A DNA stretch of 64,000 bases from Pontibacillus halophilus JSM 076056 = DSM 19796 (GTDB lineage Bacteria; Bacillota; Bacilli; Bacillales; BH030062), in contig NZ_AULI01000010.1 in assembly GCF_000425205.1 (NCBI RefSeq), positions 62,001-126,000 on the forward strand, written 5' to 3'. Made by a program: the position numbers and the translations under genes. Within the stretch, counting starts at the first letter, position 1, and each line of letters begins with the position of its first letter. A model generated the notes under the pieces. It was not told where the DNA came from. It saw only the letters and a list, made by a program, of their open reading frames with translations, and searched no databases. Shown here one piece after another: positions 33,443-42,108 of the stretch.

Positions 33443-35707
33443 TTAATCTTGTTGTCGTTTCAGGGCTTCTTGTAGAGATACTTGCTTCAACTTTCTCCTA
33501 GAGAAGAACATGGAGATAAAGTACGTCACAAATATAAGTAGAAAGCTAATGACAACGGTAAACCACGTCAGGTTGACAGGGAAAGAGAACCCTGTTTCTT
33601 CAACGACCGTACTCATTAATCCATCTAAACTAGCCATTGAAAGAGGGATTGAGATGAGATATCCGACAACAACTGCCGGGGTGTACACATTGATAATCAG
33701 TTTCGATATTTCAGCATCTTCATACCCCAATACCTTTAGAAGGGAGATCGTTGAAGAGTTCTCCTCTACAACGAGATTAGTCAGCAAGGTCAAGACCACA
33801 ACACCAATTAGGATTGCGAACGCTGCGATGCCAAAGACTGAGTAACGCATTAACCCAGATGTATCTTCGAAGTTTTGAATGACTTCTTGTTTATCTTCGA
33901 TGAAAAGGACGTTCTCTTCTCCTTCCGGCTCTGACGAAGTCCACTTGGACGTATAGCTGTTAGAAGGATATCCTAGAAAATCAGTTACGGACGACTTATT
34001 GAAATAAATCTGCTTCCCAATGTAAATGGAGGAGATTCCAATGACCTTCTCCTGAAGCGTCTCATCAGTAAGATCATTTGAGAGTTTAATTGTATCTCCA
34101 ACCTGAACCGATAGTATCTTCGCCATAGGCTCAGAGAGGATAAACCCTTCTGCTAATTCCTCATTTAACACTTCATCCGCCTGAGATTGAAGCTTTATCA
34201 TATTCGTTCCTGGCTCAACACCGTAAAGTGCGCCATCCGCGTCTCCCACTTCGTCGCCATTTACCTCTTCAATCCTCACTTCGGCAGATACGAATGGACT
34301 GTCACCCTCACTCAATTCTTCTGTCTGTAGTCCTGAATAATGAACCGCATAATCATACGTCATCACGTCTTTATACGTTCCCTCTACAAGTTGGTCCATC
34401 GCATTGTACATTAAGAACCCAAATATAAGAAGGACTGAGGAGAAGACGACCCCTACAACCATATAGACAAGCCGAGCCTTACTTCGCACAAGAAGGCGTA
34501 GACGAAATCTCGAGATAAAGCTCCCTTTCTGAAATAGGGGAATTCGTTCAAAGATAGATTTCGTTCCCTTAGCCATATCAGCAGGCTTTAAAAGGGATAG
34601 CGGTGACAGTTGCAATGGCTTCCGAATCACCCAGTAACTCATAGCAATCAATACAAGGTTTGGTATGATAAGACCGATTACGAGTACAGTAGGATCAAAG
34701 TCAAAGTAAGAAATGCTAGGTAGATTGTAATAGACCGAATAAAGATTCGTAAGTGGCATAGAAAGCAGCCCACCAGTTACTACCCCACCCAGTGACCCAA
34801 TCAATCCTATGAAGATTGGATAGGACATATAATGTCTCATCAGCTCATGTTCGCGGTAACCAAGTGCCATTAACGTACCGAGCTCTTTCCTTTGCATCTC
34901 AAGGCGTCGTTTCATCAACATCATCACCATAGCTACGGATAGCGCTAGGATAAACAAAGGCAACGCAGTAATCATTTGCTCAGAACTATCAATCTCTGAT
35001 TCTACAAATTGAATTCTAGGGTTTCCTCCAGATTCCGTCCAACTCACAAGCTGGTTTTGCTCTGCAACTGATTGCTTGAGAGATTGAAGCTGATTTTCTT
35101 CTACCCCAATTCCATGCACAGTTCGATATGGTTCGTTAGACAAATCTACAACTGCTTCACTTGTTCCAAGAGCAATCCCAAATTCACTCGCATCACTGAT
35201 TAAATCCGATTCCCGTTCAATCATATAAATATAGTCCGGTAAGTAAAAGAATCCAGTAATTGTCCATTCCCTGTCCTTCAGATTAATTTCATCGCCAATT
35301 TGAAGGTTATGTTCTTCAGCGAAGACCGGTGAAAGGGCAATTTCATCTGCCTTAAGAGGATACTCTCCTTCAGAGACGTAAGGTTTGTTCACAGTCTCTG
35401 TTTCAGAGAAGACACGTAATGTCGCACTGTCGTAGGCCACATCAGCATACAACCGTTCTTCCAGTTGAGCGTCGTATTCTCCCTCAAGCTCTTTAAGGCG
35501 CTCTTCAGTTACAGGCTCTGTTGTCATGAAATTGAATTGTTCCTGATTGTATTCAGATTTGAACGTAACATTTCTTGTTTCTAGAGTGGAGATGGACATG
35601 GATAACGAAACATATAACATAACAGATAACAAGAGTAAGAAGATTACTCCTCCAAATTGGAATTTCTTCTCTTTTAAGTGGCGGTTGACATTCTTTCTAA
35701 GAATCAT
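33443..35707 (-). CDS. FtsX/MacB-type ABC transporter permease
   Basis: A 754-residue permease with two FtsX domains. One helix near the N-terminus and a ~200-residue external domain precede helices at ~245-370. After a linker, a second external domain (~435-620) and three helices (~630-740) follow. Both FtsX modules have the EL.TL.ALGY / STISLLKVLGYED motif at the first helix end. Such proteins work as lipoprotein/peptide exporters or mechanotransmitters, often in antimicrobial peptide resistance. ATG 35707 overlaps the ATPase stop (ATGA); the GTG two codons earlier is an alternative. Confidence 0.87.
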   Translation of the reverse strand: MILRKNVNRHLKEKKFQFGGVIFLLLLSVMLYVSLSMSISTLETRNVTFKSEYNQEQFNFMTTEPVTEERLKELEGEYDAQLEERLYADVAYDSATLRVFSETETVNKPYVSEGEYPLKADEIALSPVFAEEHNLQIGDEINLKDREWTITGFFYLPDYIYMIERESDLISDASEFGIALGTSEAVVDLSNEPYRTVHGIGVEENQLQSLKQSVAEQNQLVSWTESGGNPRIQFVESEIDSSEQMITALPLFILALSVAMVMMLMKRRLEMQRKELGTLMALGYREHELMRHYMSYPIFIGLIGSLGGVVTGGLLSMPLTNLYSVYYNLPSISYFDFDPTVLVIGLIIPNLVLIAMSYWVIRKPLQLSPLSLLKPADMAKGTKSIFERIPLFQKGSFISRFRLRLLVRSKARLVYMVVGVVFSSVLLIFGFLMYNAMDQLVEGTYKDVMTYDYAVHYSGLQTEELSEGDSPFVSAEVRIEEVNGDEVGDADGALYGVEPGTNMIKLQSQADEVLNEELAEGFILSEPMAKILSVQVGDTIKLSNDLTDETLQEKVIGISSIYIGKQIYFNKSSVTDFLGYPSNSYTSKWTSSEPEGEENVLFIEDKQEVIQNFEDTSGLMRYSVFGIAAFAILIGVVVLTLLTNLVVEENSSTISLLKVLGYEDAEISKLIINVYTPAVVVGYLISIPLSMASLDGLMSTVVEETGFSFPVNLTWFTVVISFLLIFVTYFISMFFSRRKLKQVSLQEALKRQQD

Positions 35708-36405
35708 GCCCACGTCACCTGCTCTGGGTCGATGAGTTCATCATTCCAATGCTCCTCCACTATTTCTCCACTTGCCATACGAATTACTTTATGGGCCATA
35801 TCACCAATGCCTTGATTGTGCGTAATGATACAAACCGTCGTGTGGTACGTATCATTCACAAACTTCAACAAGGATAAGATGTTCTTCCCTGTGTGCTCAT
35901 CTAAAGCACCTGTAGGCTCATCACATAAAAGAATGTTCGGATTCTTAACGAGTGCACGAGCAATTGCGACACGCTGTTGCTCCCCCCCACTTAGTTGATA
36001 AGGAAATTTATCTTTCTTATCCCACATCCTAACCTTCTCTAAGACGTCCTTCATATCCAACGGATTTTGACTCAAGTATCGTCCAACTTCTACATTTTCT
36101 TCAACTGTCAATGTGGAAATCAAATTATATTGTTGGAAGATGAATCCGATGTTCTGTCTACGATATTCCGTAACTCCTTTTCGTTTCAACTTTTCTAACG
36201 TCACATCATTTACTTGTATGGATCCCTCATCATGAGGCTCAATTCCACCTACAAGATTCAGTAATGTGGACTTCCCAGATCCAGAAGGCCCGAGAATGGT
36301 TACAATTTTACTTTCAGGAATTGTAGTCGTTACATTCTTTACAGCCTGCACATGTACTTCGCCACTCTGATAAGATTTACTAACATTTGTAAGCTCAATC
36401 GCCAT
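35704..36405 (-). CDS. LolD/MacB-type ABC transporter ATPase
   Basis: A 233-residue ATPase paired with the FtsX permease. Walker A GPSGSGKST near residue 38, Q-loop FQQYNL, signature LSGGEQQR, Walker B ILLCDEPTGALD and switch ITHN (Asn-containing H-loop end). The frame is open to 36453, but ATG 36405 matches the usual N-terminus MAIELTNVSKSY, with GGGG nine bases before; ATG 36414 is an alternative. No two-component system is adjacent, unlike bacitracin-type modules. Confidence 0.88.
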   Translation of the reverse strand: MAIELTNVSKSYQSGEVHVQAVKNVTTTIPESKIVTILGPSGSGKSTLLNLVGGIEPHDEGSIQVNDVTLEKLKRKGVTEYRRQNIGFIFQQYNLISTLTVEENVEVGRYLSQNPLDMKDVLEKVRMWDKKDKFPYQLSGGEQQRVAIARALVKNPNILLCDEPTGALDEHTGKNILSLLKFVNDTYHTTVCIITHNQGIGDMAHKVIRMASGEIVEEHWNDELIDPEQVTWA

Positions 36406-36669
36406 ATGGTTCATCCCCATCTGTTTTGTAATATAAAAGCTTATATATTTCATTTCTACTTCATCTTACTACATGCCCCTAGTGGTTACAACATTAAATG
36501 AACGATATCCTATGAATTATTTCAAAACTAAACCTCTTTTACACTTCTACATTTAATTTATGAAAGAAACTCCTTATTCCCTCCATAATTTTCCGCTGTA
36601 AGCAATTCCTTTGTGGTTATCATAAAATCTTGTTAAAGTTCAAGTATCGTACGTTAAGGAGGATCAACA

Positions 36670-37320
36670 ATGACTGAAGAAAATCATAAACTCGTTATTT
36701 ATTCGGACTTTATTTGTCCATTTTGCTACATTGGTAAAGTGAACGCAGAACGCATACAAGAACAAAACCCAGGTATGGAGATTGAGTGGAGAGAATTTGA
36801 ACTGCACCCAGAAGGCCAACCTGATGCAAGCGGCGCATATATGGCGCAAGCCTTGGAAAATGTAAAAATGTTAGCTAAAGAATATAACATTGATATGAAA
36901 CCAGAAGTGCTTACAGAAGTTACATCAGATTCCCGTAAAGCACTAGTTGGATTCGAATATGCGAAAGAACAAGGAAAGCCTGAAGAATACCGCGAGCAGG
37001 TCTTCCACGCTTACTGGGTAGAAGGAAAAGACATCAGCGAAGATGACGTACTAAGAGAGATTGCAGAAACAGTTGGACTAAGCCCAGATGGTTTACTTGC
37101 CGCAATCCAAAATGATACGTATAATACCGAGCTTAGAAAATCTATCCGCGGAGCCTATGATGCTGGAATTACAGGTGTGCCTACTTATGTATATGGCGAC
37201 TATAAAACAGTTGGTGCACAGCCAGTATCTACACTACAGCGTATGATTGACGCTCAAAAAGAAAAAGACATGCTAGAAAGTGACCCAACCGGTCTTTCTT
37301 GTGGCCCAGAAGGCTGCTAA
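36670..37320 (+). CDS. DsbA-family FrnE-like oxidoreductase
   Basis: A cytoplasmic thioredoxin-fold protein, 216 residues, with the active-site CPFC in DFICPFCYIG at ~17-20 and the cis-proline loop GITGVPTYVYG near residue 176. It resembles B. subtilis YwbO and FrnE proteins that isomerise disulfides or process electrophiles. There is no signal peptide. The end SCGPEGC adds a second C-x4-C pair, like other FrnE-type proteins with a C-terminal redox pair. AAGGAGGATC precedes ATG 36670. Monocistronic with a strong terminator. Confidence 0.88.
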   Translation: MTEENHKLVIYSDFICPFCYIGKVNAERIQEQNPGMEIEWREFELHPEGQPDASGAYMAQALENVKMLAKEYNIDMKPEVLTEVTSDSRKALVGFEYAKEQGKPEEYREQVFHAYWVEGKDISEDDVLREIAETVGLSPDGLLAAIQNDTYNTELRKSIRGAYDAGITGVPTYVYGDYKTVGAQPVSTLQRMIDAQKEKDMLESDPTGLSCGPEGC

Positions 37321-37359
37321 TAAAAACCCCCTTCTCGTTTATGAGAAGGGGGTTTTATT
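37320..37359 (+). terminator. Terminator after the DsbA-like gene
   Basis: AAAACCCCCTTCTC pairs with GAGAAGGGGGTTTT, starting at the stop codon. Confidence 0.93.
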
Positions 37360-37408
37360 GAATGTAAGAGCGCTTTTTGTTTTGCAACATGCTCGTATAC
37401 ATAGAAAT

Positions 37409-37438
37409 AACCAGTAGTACCACAGGGCACTACTGGCA
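37409..37438 (-). terminator. Possible terminator after the DUF3892 gene
   Basis: CCAGTAGT pairs with ACTACTGG around a 10-base loop; TTATTTCT follows on the minus strand. Confidence 0.5.
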
Positions 37439-37456
37439 TTATTTTGTTTAACCAAC

Positions 37457-37687
37457 CTATTCGTAAGTTGGCAAAGCATCTAAATTGTTTGTAGGATCAC
37501 CATCTGCGTTGCCTCGAATATACATTTCGCCATCTTTCCCTTTAAATACGTTGGCTCCTAGTACGTTGCCATTGTTCACTTCACTTATTGCTTCTTCATA
37601 CGTTAATTCTCGTCCCGATGAGGTTCTGAAAGATTCGATATCTCCATCACCGTTTTTTCGAACAGCTGAGAATATTTCTTTGTCCAT
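37457..37687 (-). CDS. DUF3892 domain protein
   Basis: A 76-residue protein with the DUF3892 pattern: IFSAVRKNGDGDIESFRTSSGRELTYEEAI and a repeated domain end KDGEMYIRGNADGDPTNNLD. The function is unknown. AAGGAGGG lies six bases before ATG 37687. The frame is open to 37870, but the upstream part overlaps the dinB end in another frame and has no ribosome site. Probably in the same transcript as dinB. Confidence 0.75.
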   Translation of the reverse strand: MDKEIFSAVRKNGDGDIESFRTSSGRELTYEEAISEVNNGNVLGANVFKGKDGEMYIRGNADGDPTNNLDALPTYE

Positions 37688-37730
37688 CTTCATCCCTCCT
37701 TGTGCATAGCGTACCCTGATAACTAAGTTT

Positions 37731-38978
37731 CTATCCTTTCTTATAATCATCCAGAAAGTCCTTTTGAAAGCTTGTTGTCGGGGATGAATCGGTTGACGGA
37801 GGGAGTTGTTTAAATGGGTTCGTTCCATACTTTTCTGTAAGCTCGTCAATGGCTTCATAGAGCTTCTCATTTTTAGCGGTTTCTTTGTACGTAAAGAGTG
37901 ACAATTGTTGCGTAAGCTCTGTTACGTCAATAAAGTCATGGGCCGTTACGCCAAGTAGGCGGATGGGTTCTTGATTCCAGTGTTGTTCCCACAACTGTTG
38001 AGCATAGTGGAAAATGTCTTCTTCCTTTGAAATATACTCAGAAAGCTGCTTACTACGGGTAATGGTCTTTCGGTTATGATAGCGAATCATCACTTGGATA
38101 TTCCGAGAAACAACTTGTTTTCGCTCCATCCGGTCGGCAACTTTCTTGGAGAGTTTCCGTACTAGCTGCAAGATTTCATTCTCATCTGTCGTATCGTGGG
38201 GTAACGTCTGGGAGTTCCCTATGCTCTTAAATTCTGAAACAGCTTCTGGATCGACAGGGCGTTGATCTTCTCCGTTTGCCCGTCTTATTAAACGCTCCCC
38301 GTTCACTCCTAATAACCTTTTAAGTGTCCATACATCGGCATTTGCGAGGTCATGGATGGTGGAGATGTTTACTCCTTTTAACTTTTCAGCGGTCTTCTGT
38401 CCAACCCCATACATTTCTTCTACAGGGAGCGGCCAGAGTTTCTCCTCTATATCCCGCTTTCGAAGGATCGTAATACCTAGCGGTTTCTTCATATCAGAAG
38501 CCATTTTCGCTAAAAACTTGTTCGGCGCAATGCCAATACTACAAGGCAGGTCTAGTCGTTCCTTGATTGTGTTTTGAATCCACTGAGCAATCTCAGGAGG
38601 TGAGCCCATACCACCACAATCTGTAATATCTATATATCCTTCGTCAATAGACACAGGTTGTACCAAACTGGTCACTTCTGAGAGAATCGTGAACATTTCA
38701 CTGGACGCCTTTCGATATTTGTTGAAATCAGGACGCATGACAATTAGCTCTGGACACAAGCGACGGGCCTCCCAAAGTGGCATGGTTGTCTTAACCCCTT
38801 TTGCTCGTGCCTCATAGCTGCTCGTCACTACAATCCCCTTCCGCTCTTCTGGATTCCCAGCTATCGCCAAAGGCTTTCCTCTCAATTCAGGGTTGTACGC
38901 CATCTCAACAGACGCATAGAAACTATTCATATCTACATGCAGAATTACGCGTCCATTCTTCGGATACCAGCGCGACAT
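37731..38978 (-). CDS. dinB: DNA polymerase IV (Y family)
   Basis: Translesion DNA polymerase, 415 residues, like B. subtilis YqjH (PolY1). Catalytic acids are Asp16 in ILHVDMNSFYASVE and the Asp-Glu pair in VSIDEGYID (~112-117). The palm, thumb (VGQKTAEKLKGVNISTIHDLA helix-hairpin-helix) and little-finger domains are complete. QLSLF near residue 362 is the sliding-clamp-binding motif. AAGGAGGTGG precedes ATG 38978. No LexA box was noticed upstream. Confidence 0.95.
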   Translation of the reverse strand: MSRWYPKNGRVILHVDMNSFYASVEMAYNPELRGKPLAIAGNPEERKGIVVTSSYEARAKGVKTTMPLWEARRLCPELIVMRPDFNKYRKASSEMFTILSEVTSLVQPVSIDEGYIDITDCGGMGSPPEIAQWIQNTIKERLDLPCSIGIAPNKFLAKMASDMKKPLGITILRKRDIEEKLWPLPVEEMYGVGQKTAEKLKGVNISTIHDLANADVWTLKRLLGVNGERLIRRANGEDQRPVDPEAVSEFKSIGNSQTLPHDTTDENEILQLVRKLSKKVADRMERKQVVSRNIQVMIRYHNRKTITRSKQLSEYISKEEDIFHYAQQLWEQHWNQEPIRLLGVTAHDFIDVTELTQQLSLFTYKETAKNEKLYEAIDELTEKYGTNPFKQLPPSTDSSPTTSFQKDFLDDYKKG

Positions 38979-39035
38979 CGACCCACCTCCTTCCGTACTC
39001 GAACATTAGTTCTAGTATAACACACCTGCATATAC

Positions 39036-39077
39036 ACGAAAGGGACGCGCTACACGTCGTAGCACGTCCCTTTCATT
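39036..39077 (-). terminator. Terminator after the secreted protein gene at 39084
   Basis: GAAAGGGACG and CGTCCCTTTC arms with an inner GCTAC/GTAGC; a long stem with a short T-rich end on the minus strand. Confidence 0.75.
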
Positions 39078-39083
39078 CGTTCA

Positions 39084-39542
39084 TTACTCTGTTGCATTTA
39101 CCACAATGTCGCCGGCTTTTTCCCCATTTATATAAATAAATAGTTTCCATAGCCCTTGTTCAGGCAGCACCATGCGAGAGCTGCCATCGAGATTGTCGTC
39201 CATAAGAAGTGTTACCTTCTCACCTGTTTCCTGACTTAAGCCGACTACTTTATCCACATCTGTTCCAACTGACGCGGACCATGTGTTCCAGTCAACTGTA
39301 ACGATTTCGTGAGCCTTCATTGTTGGTGTTGCGTTTACCAACTCAACATCTCCTGCAGAAAGCTCCATCCCAAATTCACCTTTTTCGCCTACAAACTGAG
39401 CTAGGCTTGTCGTACCGTCTTCACGTGTCACGTTCTCCGTGAACGGTTGGGATTTCTCCCAAACGTCGTTAACAGCACTCGTGCTCGTAGCCCCTCCAAT
39501 TAACGCAACTATTAATAACCCGATAATCGTTACAAATCGCAT
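39084..39542 (-). CDS. Hypothetical secreted protein (DUF4871-like)
   Basis: A 152-residue protein with a signal peptide (MRFVTIIGLLIVALIGGATSTSA) and a beta-rich mature domain ending MVLPEQGLWKLFIYINGEKAGDIVVNATE. The end resembles DUF4871/YhfM-like lipoprotein domains, but no lipid cysteine is present. AAGGAG lies nine bases before ATG 39542; the ATG at 39560 is part of that ribosome site. Downstream of it, dinB is on the same strand after a terminator. Confidence 0.65.
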   Translation of the reverse strand: MRFVTIIGLLIVALIGGATSTSAVNDVWEKSQPFTENVTREDGTTSLAQFVGEKGEFGMELSAGDVELVNATPTMKAHEIVTVDWNTWSASVGTDVDKVVGLSQETGEKVTLLMDDNLDGSSRMVLPEQGLWKLFIYINGEKAGDIVVNATE

Positions 39543-39895
39543 GTGGGTCATCTCCTTCATAAATAATAGGGCCAGAAACGAATAAAATATGATTTTATGA
39601 TTTCTGTGCCCTCATCATATACCTTATAAATCACACCTTTCAATAGTTTTACCCACATCCAAATAAAAAACATTATACATTTCATACTGTATAAAAAGGG
39701 TTGATTAACAGGAGTGTTTGAAGCGTTCAAACAGGCCAAACCCCCTGTCATAGCAGTGTAGATTGAGTTTAACAAATATTTTCTTGAGGGAGTAATAGGT
39801 AAGGGGATAGGTTCTTGTGTAGAGGGAATTCGGTGAAAATCCTTAAACTTAAAAGATATATAAATATAATGATAAGCTATGTAAAAGCCTCCCCT
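39543..39895. other. AT-rich intergenic region without a supported gene
   Basis: A 72-codon frame on the minus strand (39557-39775) has no ribosome site. A 40-codon plus-strand frame (GTG 39833) has GAGGG six bases before it but runs antisense into the next gene. No terminator was found here. Confidence 0.5.
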
Positions 39896-40129
39896 TTACA
39901 TCAGCTTGGTATGGGAGGAAGCTTTCAGCCCTTCACGATTGAAGGGAGGCGTTAAGTGAAAGAGACTCCCTTTCGCCTTTTTTCTTTCTCGTTTCATAGC
40001 CCGATGGTAAACAAAATTAAATTTACTCTTCGCTATTCTTCGATTTGCGATTGTCTCTGACTTGTCATCCATTACATGCATGTACGCATGTAACAACTTC
40101 TCTTCATCTGGTGTCAAGCGTACGTTCAT
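39896..40129 (-). CDS. Small basic hypothetical protein
   Basis: A 77-residue protein not recognised. It starts MNVRLTPDEEKLLHAYMHVMDDKSET and has a strongly basic middle (RRIAKSKFNFVYHRAMKRERKKAKG), so it might bind nucleic acid. GAGGTT precedes ATG 40129. It begins 19 bases after the stop of the four-helix protein gene and probably forms an operon with it. A hairpin (CCCTTC/GAAGGG) lies inside its 3' end. Confidence 0.5.
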   Translation of the reverse strand: MNVRLTPDEEKLLHAYMHVMDDKSETIANRRIAKSKFNFVYHRAMKRERKKAKGSLFHLTPPFNREGLKASSHTKLM

Positions 40130-40148
40130 AAGCAACCTCACTTTGGTA

Positions 40149-40724
40149 TTAAGAAGATTTACGTTCATAATCTCGGTTCAGTCTAAATGTAACTCCTCTT
40201 GCCCTTAATGGTGTACACTCTCGATGTTGTAGCTGTTCCCGATAATCAATAATCGATCTTTCTAGTGCGGCACGTTGAAAGCGTTGGATATAAGATAATC
40301 CCGCAAAGCCGGCTAACAAAGAGGTCACAATGACTGACAAATCGTTGTCGGTACCCGTTAGCGCAATGGCACATTTAGCTAAGATTCCGGCACCTACTCC
40401 AATAATTAAATCTCCTACAATCCCAAGCTCAAACATGATAGGGTCGGTATGCTTATTCTCACCAAAGCGGAGTCCAAATAAGAACAGTAAAAAGCAGCAA
40501 CTTGCCTTAACAACCGTGGAAATCTGAAGCCTCACCTTTTCTCTACCGGTTGCATTTGATTTCCTTAATTTCTTGAAACTCTTACATTTGTAGTCGATAC
40601 TAATGATCGGCAGCTGTACACATTCATTCCTCTTGTAATGTCCAATCAAAGCACCAATCAAACTCATCACAATAGCCAACTGAAACGTCTGCCACAAATC
40701 CACGATTGTCCTAAACTCTTCCAT
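40149..40724 (-). CDS. Hypothetical four-helix membrane protein
   Basis: A 191-residue protein with predicted helices at ~12-30, 74-92, 100-130 and 136-155. The stretch ELGIVGDLIIGVGAGILAKCAIALTG followed by VIVTSLLAGFAGLSYIQRF resembles DUF4257-type small membrane proteins. A Cys/Lys-rich segment lies between the first two helices and a basic C-terminus (LRARGVTFRLNRDYERKSS) at the end. GAAGGGTGATG precedes ATG 40724. The function is unknown; paired with the small basic protein downstream. Confidence 0.55.
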   Translation of the reverse strand: MEEFRTIVDLWQTFQLAIVMSLIGALIGHYKRNECVQLPIISIDYKCKSFKKLRKSNATGREKVRLQISTVVKASCCFLLFLFGLRFGENKHTDPIMFELGIVGDLIIGVGAGILAKCAIALTGTDNDLSVIVTSLLAGFAGLSYIQRFQRAALERSIIDYREQLQHRECTPLRARGVTFRLNRDYERKSS

Positions 40725-40847
40725 ATCATCACCCTTCTCTAATGGTATACTATAACTATATGATATTTCAGAATTTTTACAATATTTGTTACAAAAATCA
40801 CATCGAAGGACCGAGCACACGTTTGGGTTATCTAGGACAAATGCTCT

Positions 40848-40888
40848 AAAAAAAAGGCCTAGTAGGACTCATGCCCTTCTAGACCCTT
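40848..40888 (-). terminator. Terminator after yqjE
   Basis: GGTCTAG pairs with CTAGGCC around a 16-base loop, followed by eight Ts on the minus strand. Confidence 0.82.
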
Positions 40889-40892
40889 TCTT

Positions 40893-42020
40893 TTATTTAG
40901 CCGCTTCTTGAACAATCGCTGTAACCATTTCTGCGGTTTTCACGAGTTCTTCAACTGGCATCTTCTCATTGGTCGTATGAATCTCTTCATATCCAACACA
41001 AAGATTCACTGTAGGAATCCCATGACCTGCAATTACGTTCGCATCACTGCCTCCACCACTTTGAAGAAGTTCTGTCGTACGTCCAATTGCACTTGCTGCG
41101 CGCTTCGCCACTTCTACGACATGCTCTCCGTCTTCGTGTTTAAAGCCTGGGTACATCACCTGCACATCTACCTCAACCGTGCCGCCCATTTCTGATGCTG
41201 TTTCTTCTAAAGCACGACGCATTTTCTCAACTTGCGCTTCCATTTTCTCTGGTACGAGGGAACGAGCCTCTGCTAGTAGCTCAACTTGATCGATTACGAT
41301 ATTCGTCTGGGCTCCGCCACCTTGGAAGCGTCCGATGTTAGCAGTTGTCTCGTCATCGATACGACCTAGCGGCATTTTAGCTACTGCTCTAGCTGCTAAT
41401 GTGATTGCAGAAATGCCTTTCTCAGGAGCTACACCTGCGTGAGCCGTCTTTCCTGTGATTACGGCTTTCACTTTAGCCTGTGTAGGTGCCGCTACGACGA
41501 TGTTGCCGACCTTTCCATCACTATCAAGCGCATATCCATATTTCGCAATGATGGAATCTCGCTCTAGCGCCTTAGCTCCTACTAAACCGGATTCTTCACC
41601 AACCGTAATAATAAATTGAATGTCGCCATGTTCAACATTATTCTCATTCAATACCTTAATGGCCTCAAACATTGCAGCAAGACCTGCTTTATCATCGGCA
41701 CCAAGAATCGTCGTCCCATCTGTCACGACGTATCCATCTTCTACTCGTGGGTTTACGCCATTCCCTGGCACAACTGTATCCATGTGGGAGGTGAAATAGA
41801 TAGGTTCAACCCCTTCTTTCGTACCTTTCATTGTACAAATTAAGTTGTTGGCCCCGTGACCTGTTATTTCTTTCGCGTTGTCTTCTTTTACCTCTACTCC
41901 TAAATCGGAGAATTTCTTCTTTAATACTTCTGCAATTTTAGATTCCTGCTTTGTCTCAGAATCCACTTGAACAAGTTCAAGAAACTCTTCCAATAGGCGT
42001 TCGCGGTTTACTTGTAGCAT
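40893..42020 (-). CDS. yqjE: M20-family peptidase YqjE (PepT-like)
   Basis: A zinc peptidase, 375 residues, close to B. subtilis YqjE and tripeptidase T. Metal ligands and catalytic residues are visible: TSHMDTV (His, catalytic Asp), LGADDKAG, VGEESGLVG (general base Glu), ALDSDG and a late EIHTTNE. A dimerisation domain is inserted (~180-290). AAGGAGGC precedes ATG 42020. Follows yqjD by ~90 bases; the order epimerase-yqjD-yqjE matches B. subtilis yqjC-yqjD-yqjE. Confidence 0.9.
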   Translation of the reverse strand: MLQVNRERLLEEFLELVQVDSETKQESKIAEVLKKKFSDLGVEVKEDNAKEITGHGANNLICTMKGTKEGVEPIYFTSHMDTVVPGNGVNPRVEDGYVVTDGTTILGADDKAGLAAMFEAIKVLNENNVEHGDIQFIITVGEESGLVGAKALERDSIIAKYGYALDSDGKVGNIVVAAPTQAKVKAVITGKTAHAGVAPEKGISAITLAARAVAKMPLGRIDDETTANIGRFQGGGAQTNIVIDQVELLAEARSLVPEKMEAQVEKMRRALEETASEMGGTVEVDVQVMYPGFKHEDGEHVVEVAKRAASAIGRTTELLQSGGGSDANVIAGHGIPTVNLCVGYEEIHTTNEKMPVEELVKTAEMVTAIVQEAAK

Positions 42021-42108
42021 TGTATGTAGCCTCCTTGTCTATGTATCCTATATAATCAGGTATACTAGTACGTTAGCGAAAGCCAAGCTTCCTGTCAATT
42101 GTTCGAGA

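Noticed and set aside
37731-38978. Possible SOS (LexA) control of dinB
   Set aside because: No CGAAC-N4-GTTCG-like box was seen in the short upstream region to 39035.
39557-39775. 72-codon minus-strand frame between the secreted protein and the small basic protein
   Set aside because: No Shine-Dalgarno, odd composition, and it overlaps the ribosome site of the secreted protein gene.
39833-39955. 40-codon plus-strand frame from GTG with GAGGG six bases upstream
   Set aside because: Antisense to the gene at 39896-40129, short and without recognisable features; the ribosome site could be chance.
39542-40820. Prophage or mobile island
   Set aside because: No integrase, transposase, tRNA, direct repeats or phage genes; only two unknown small genes.
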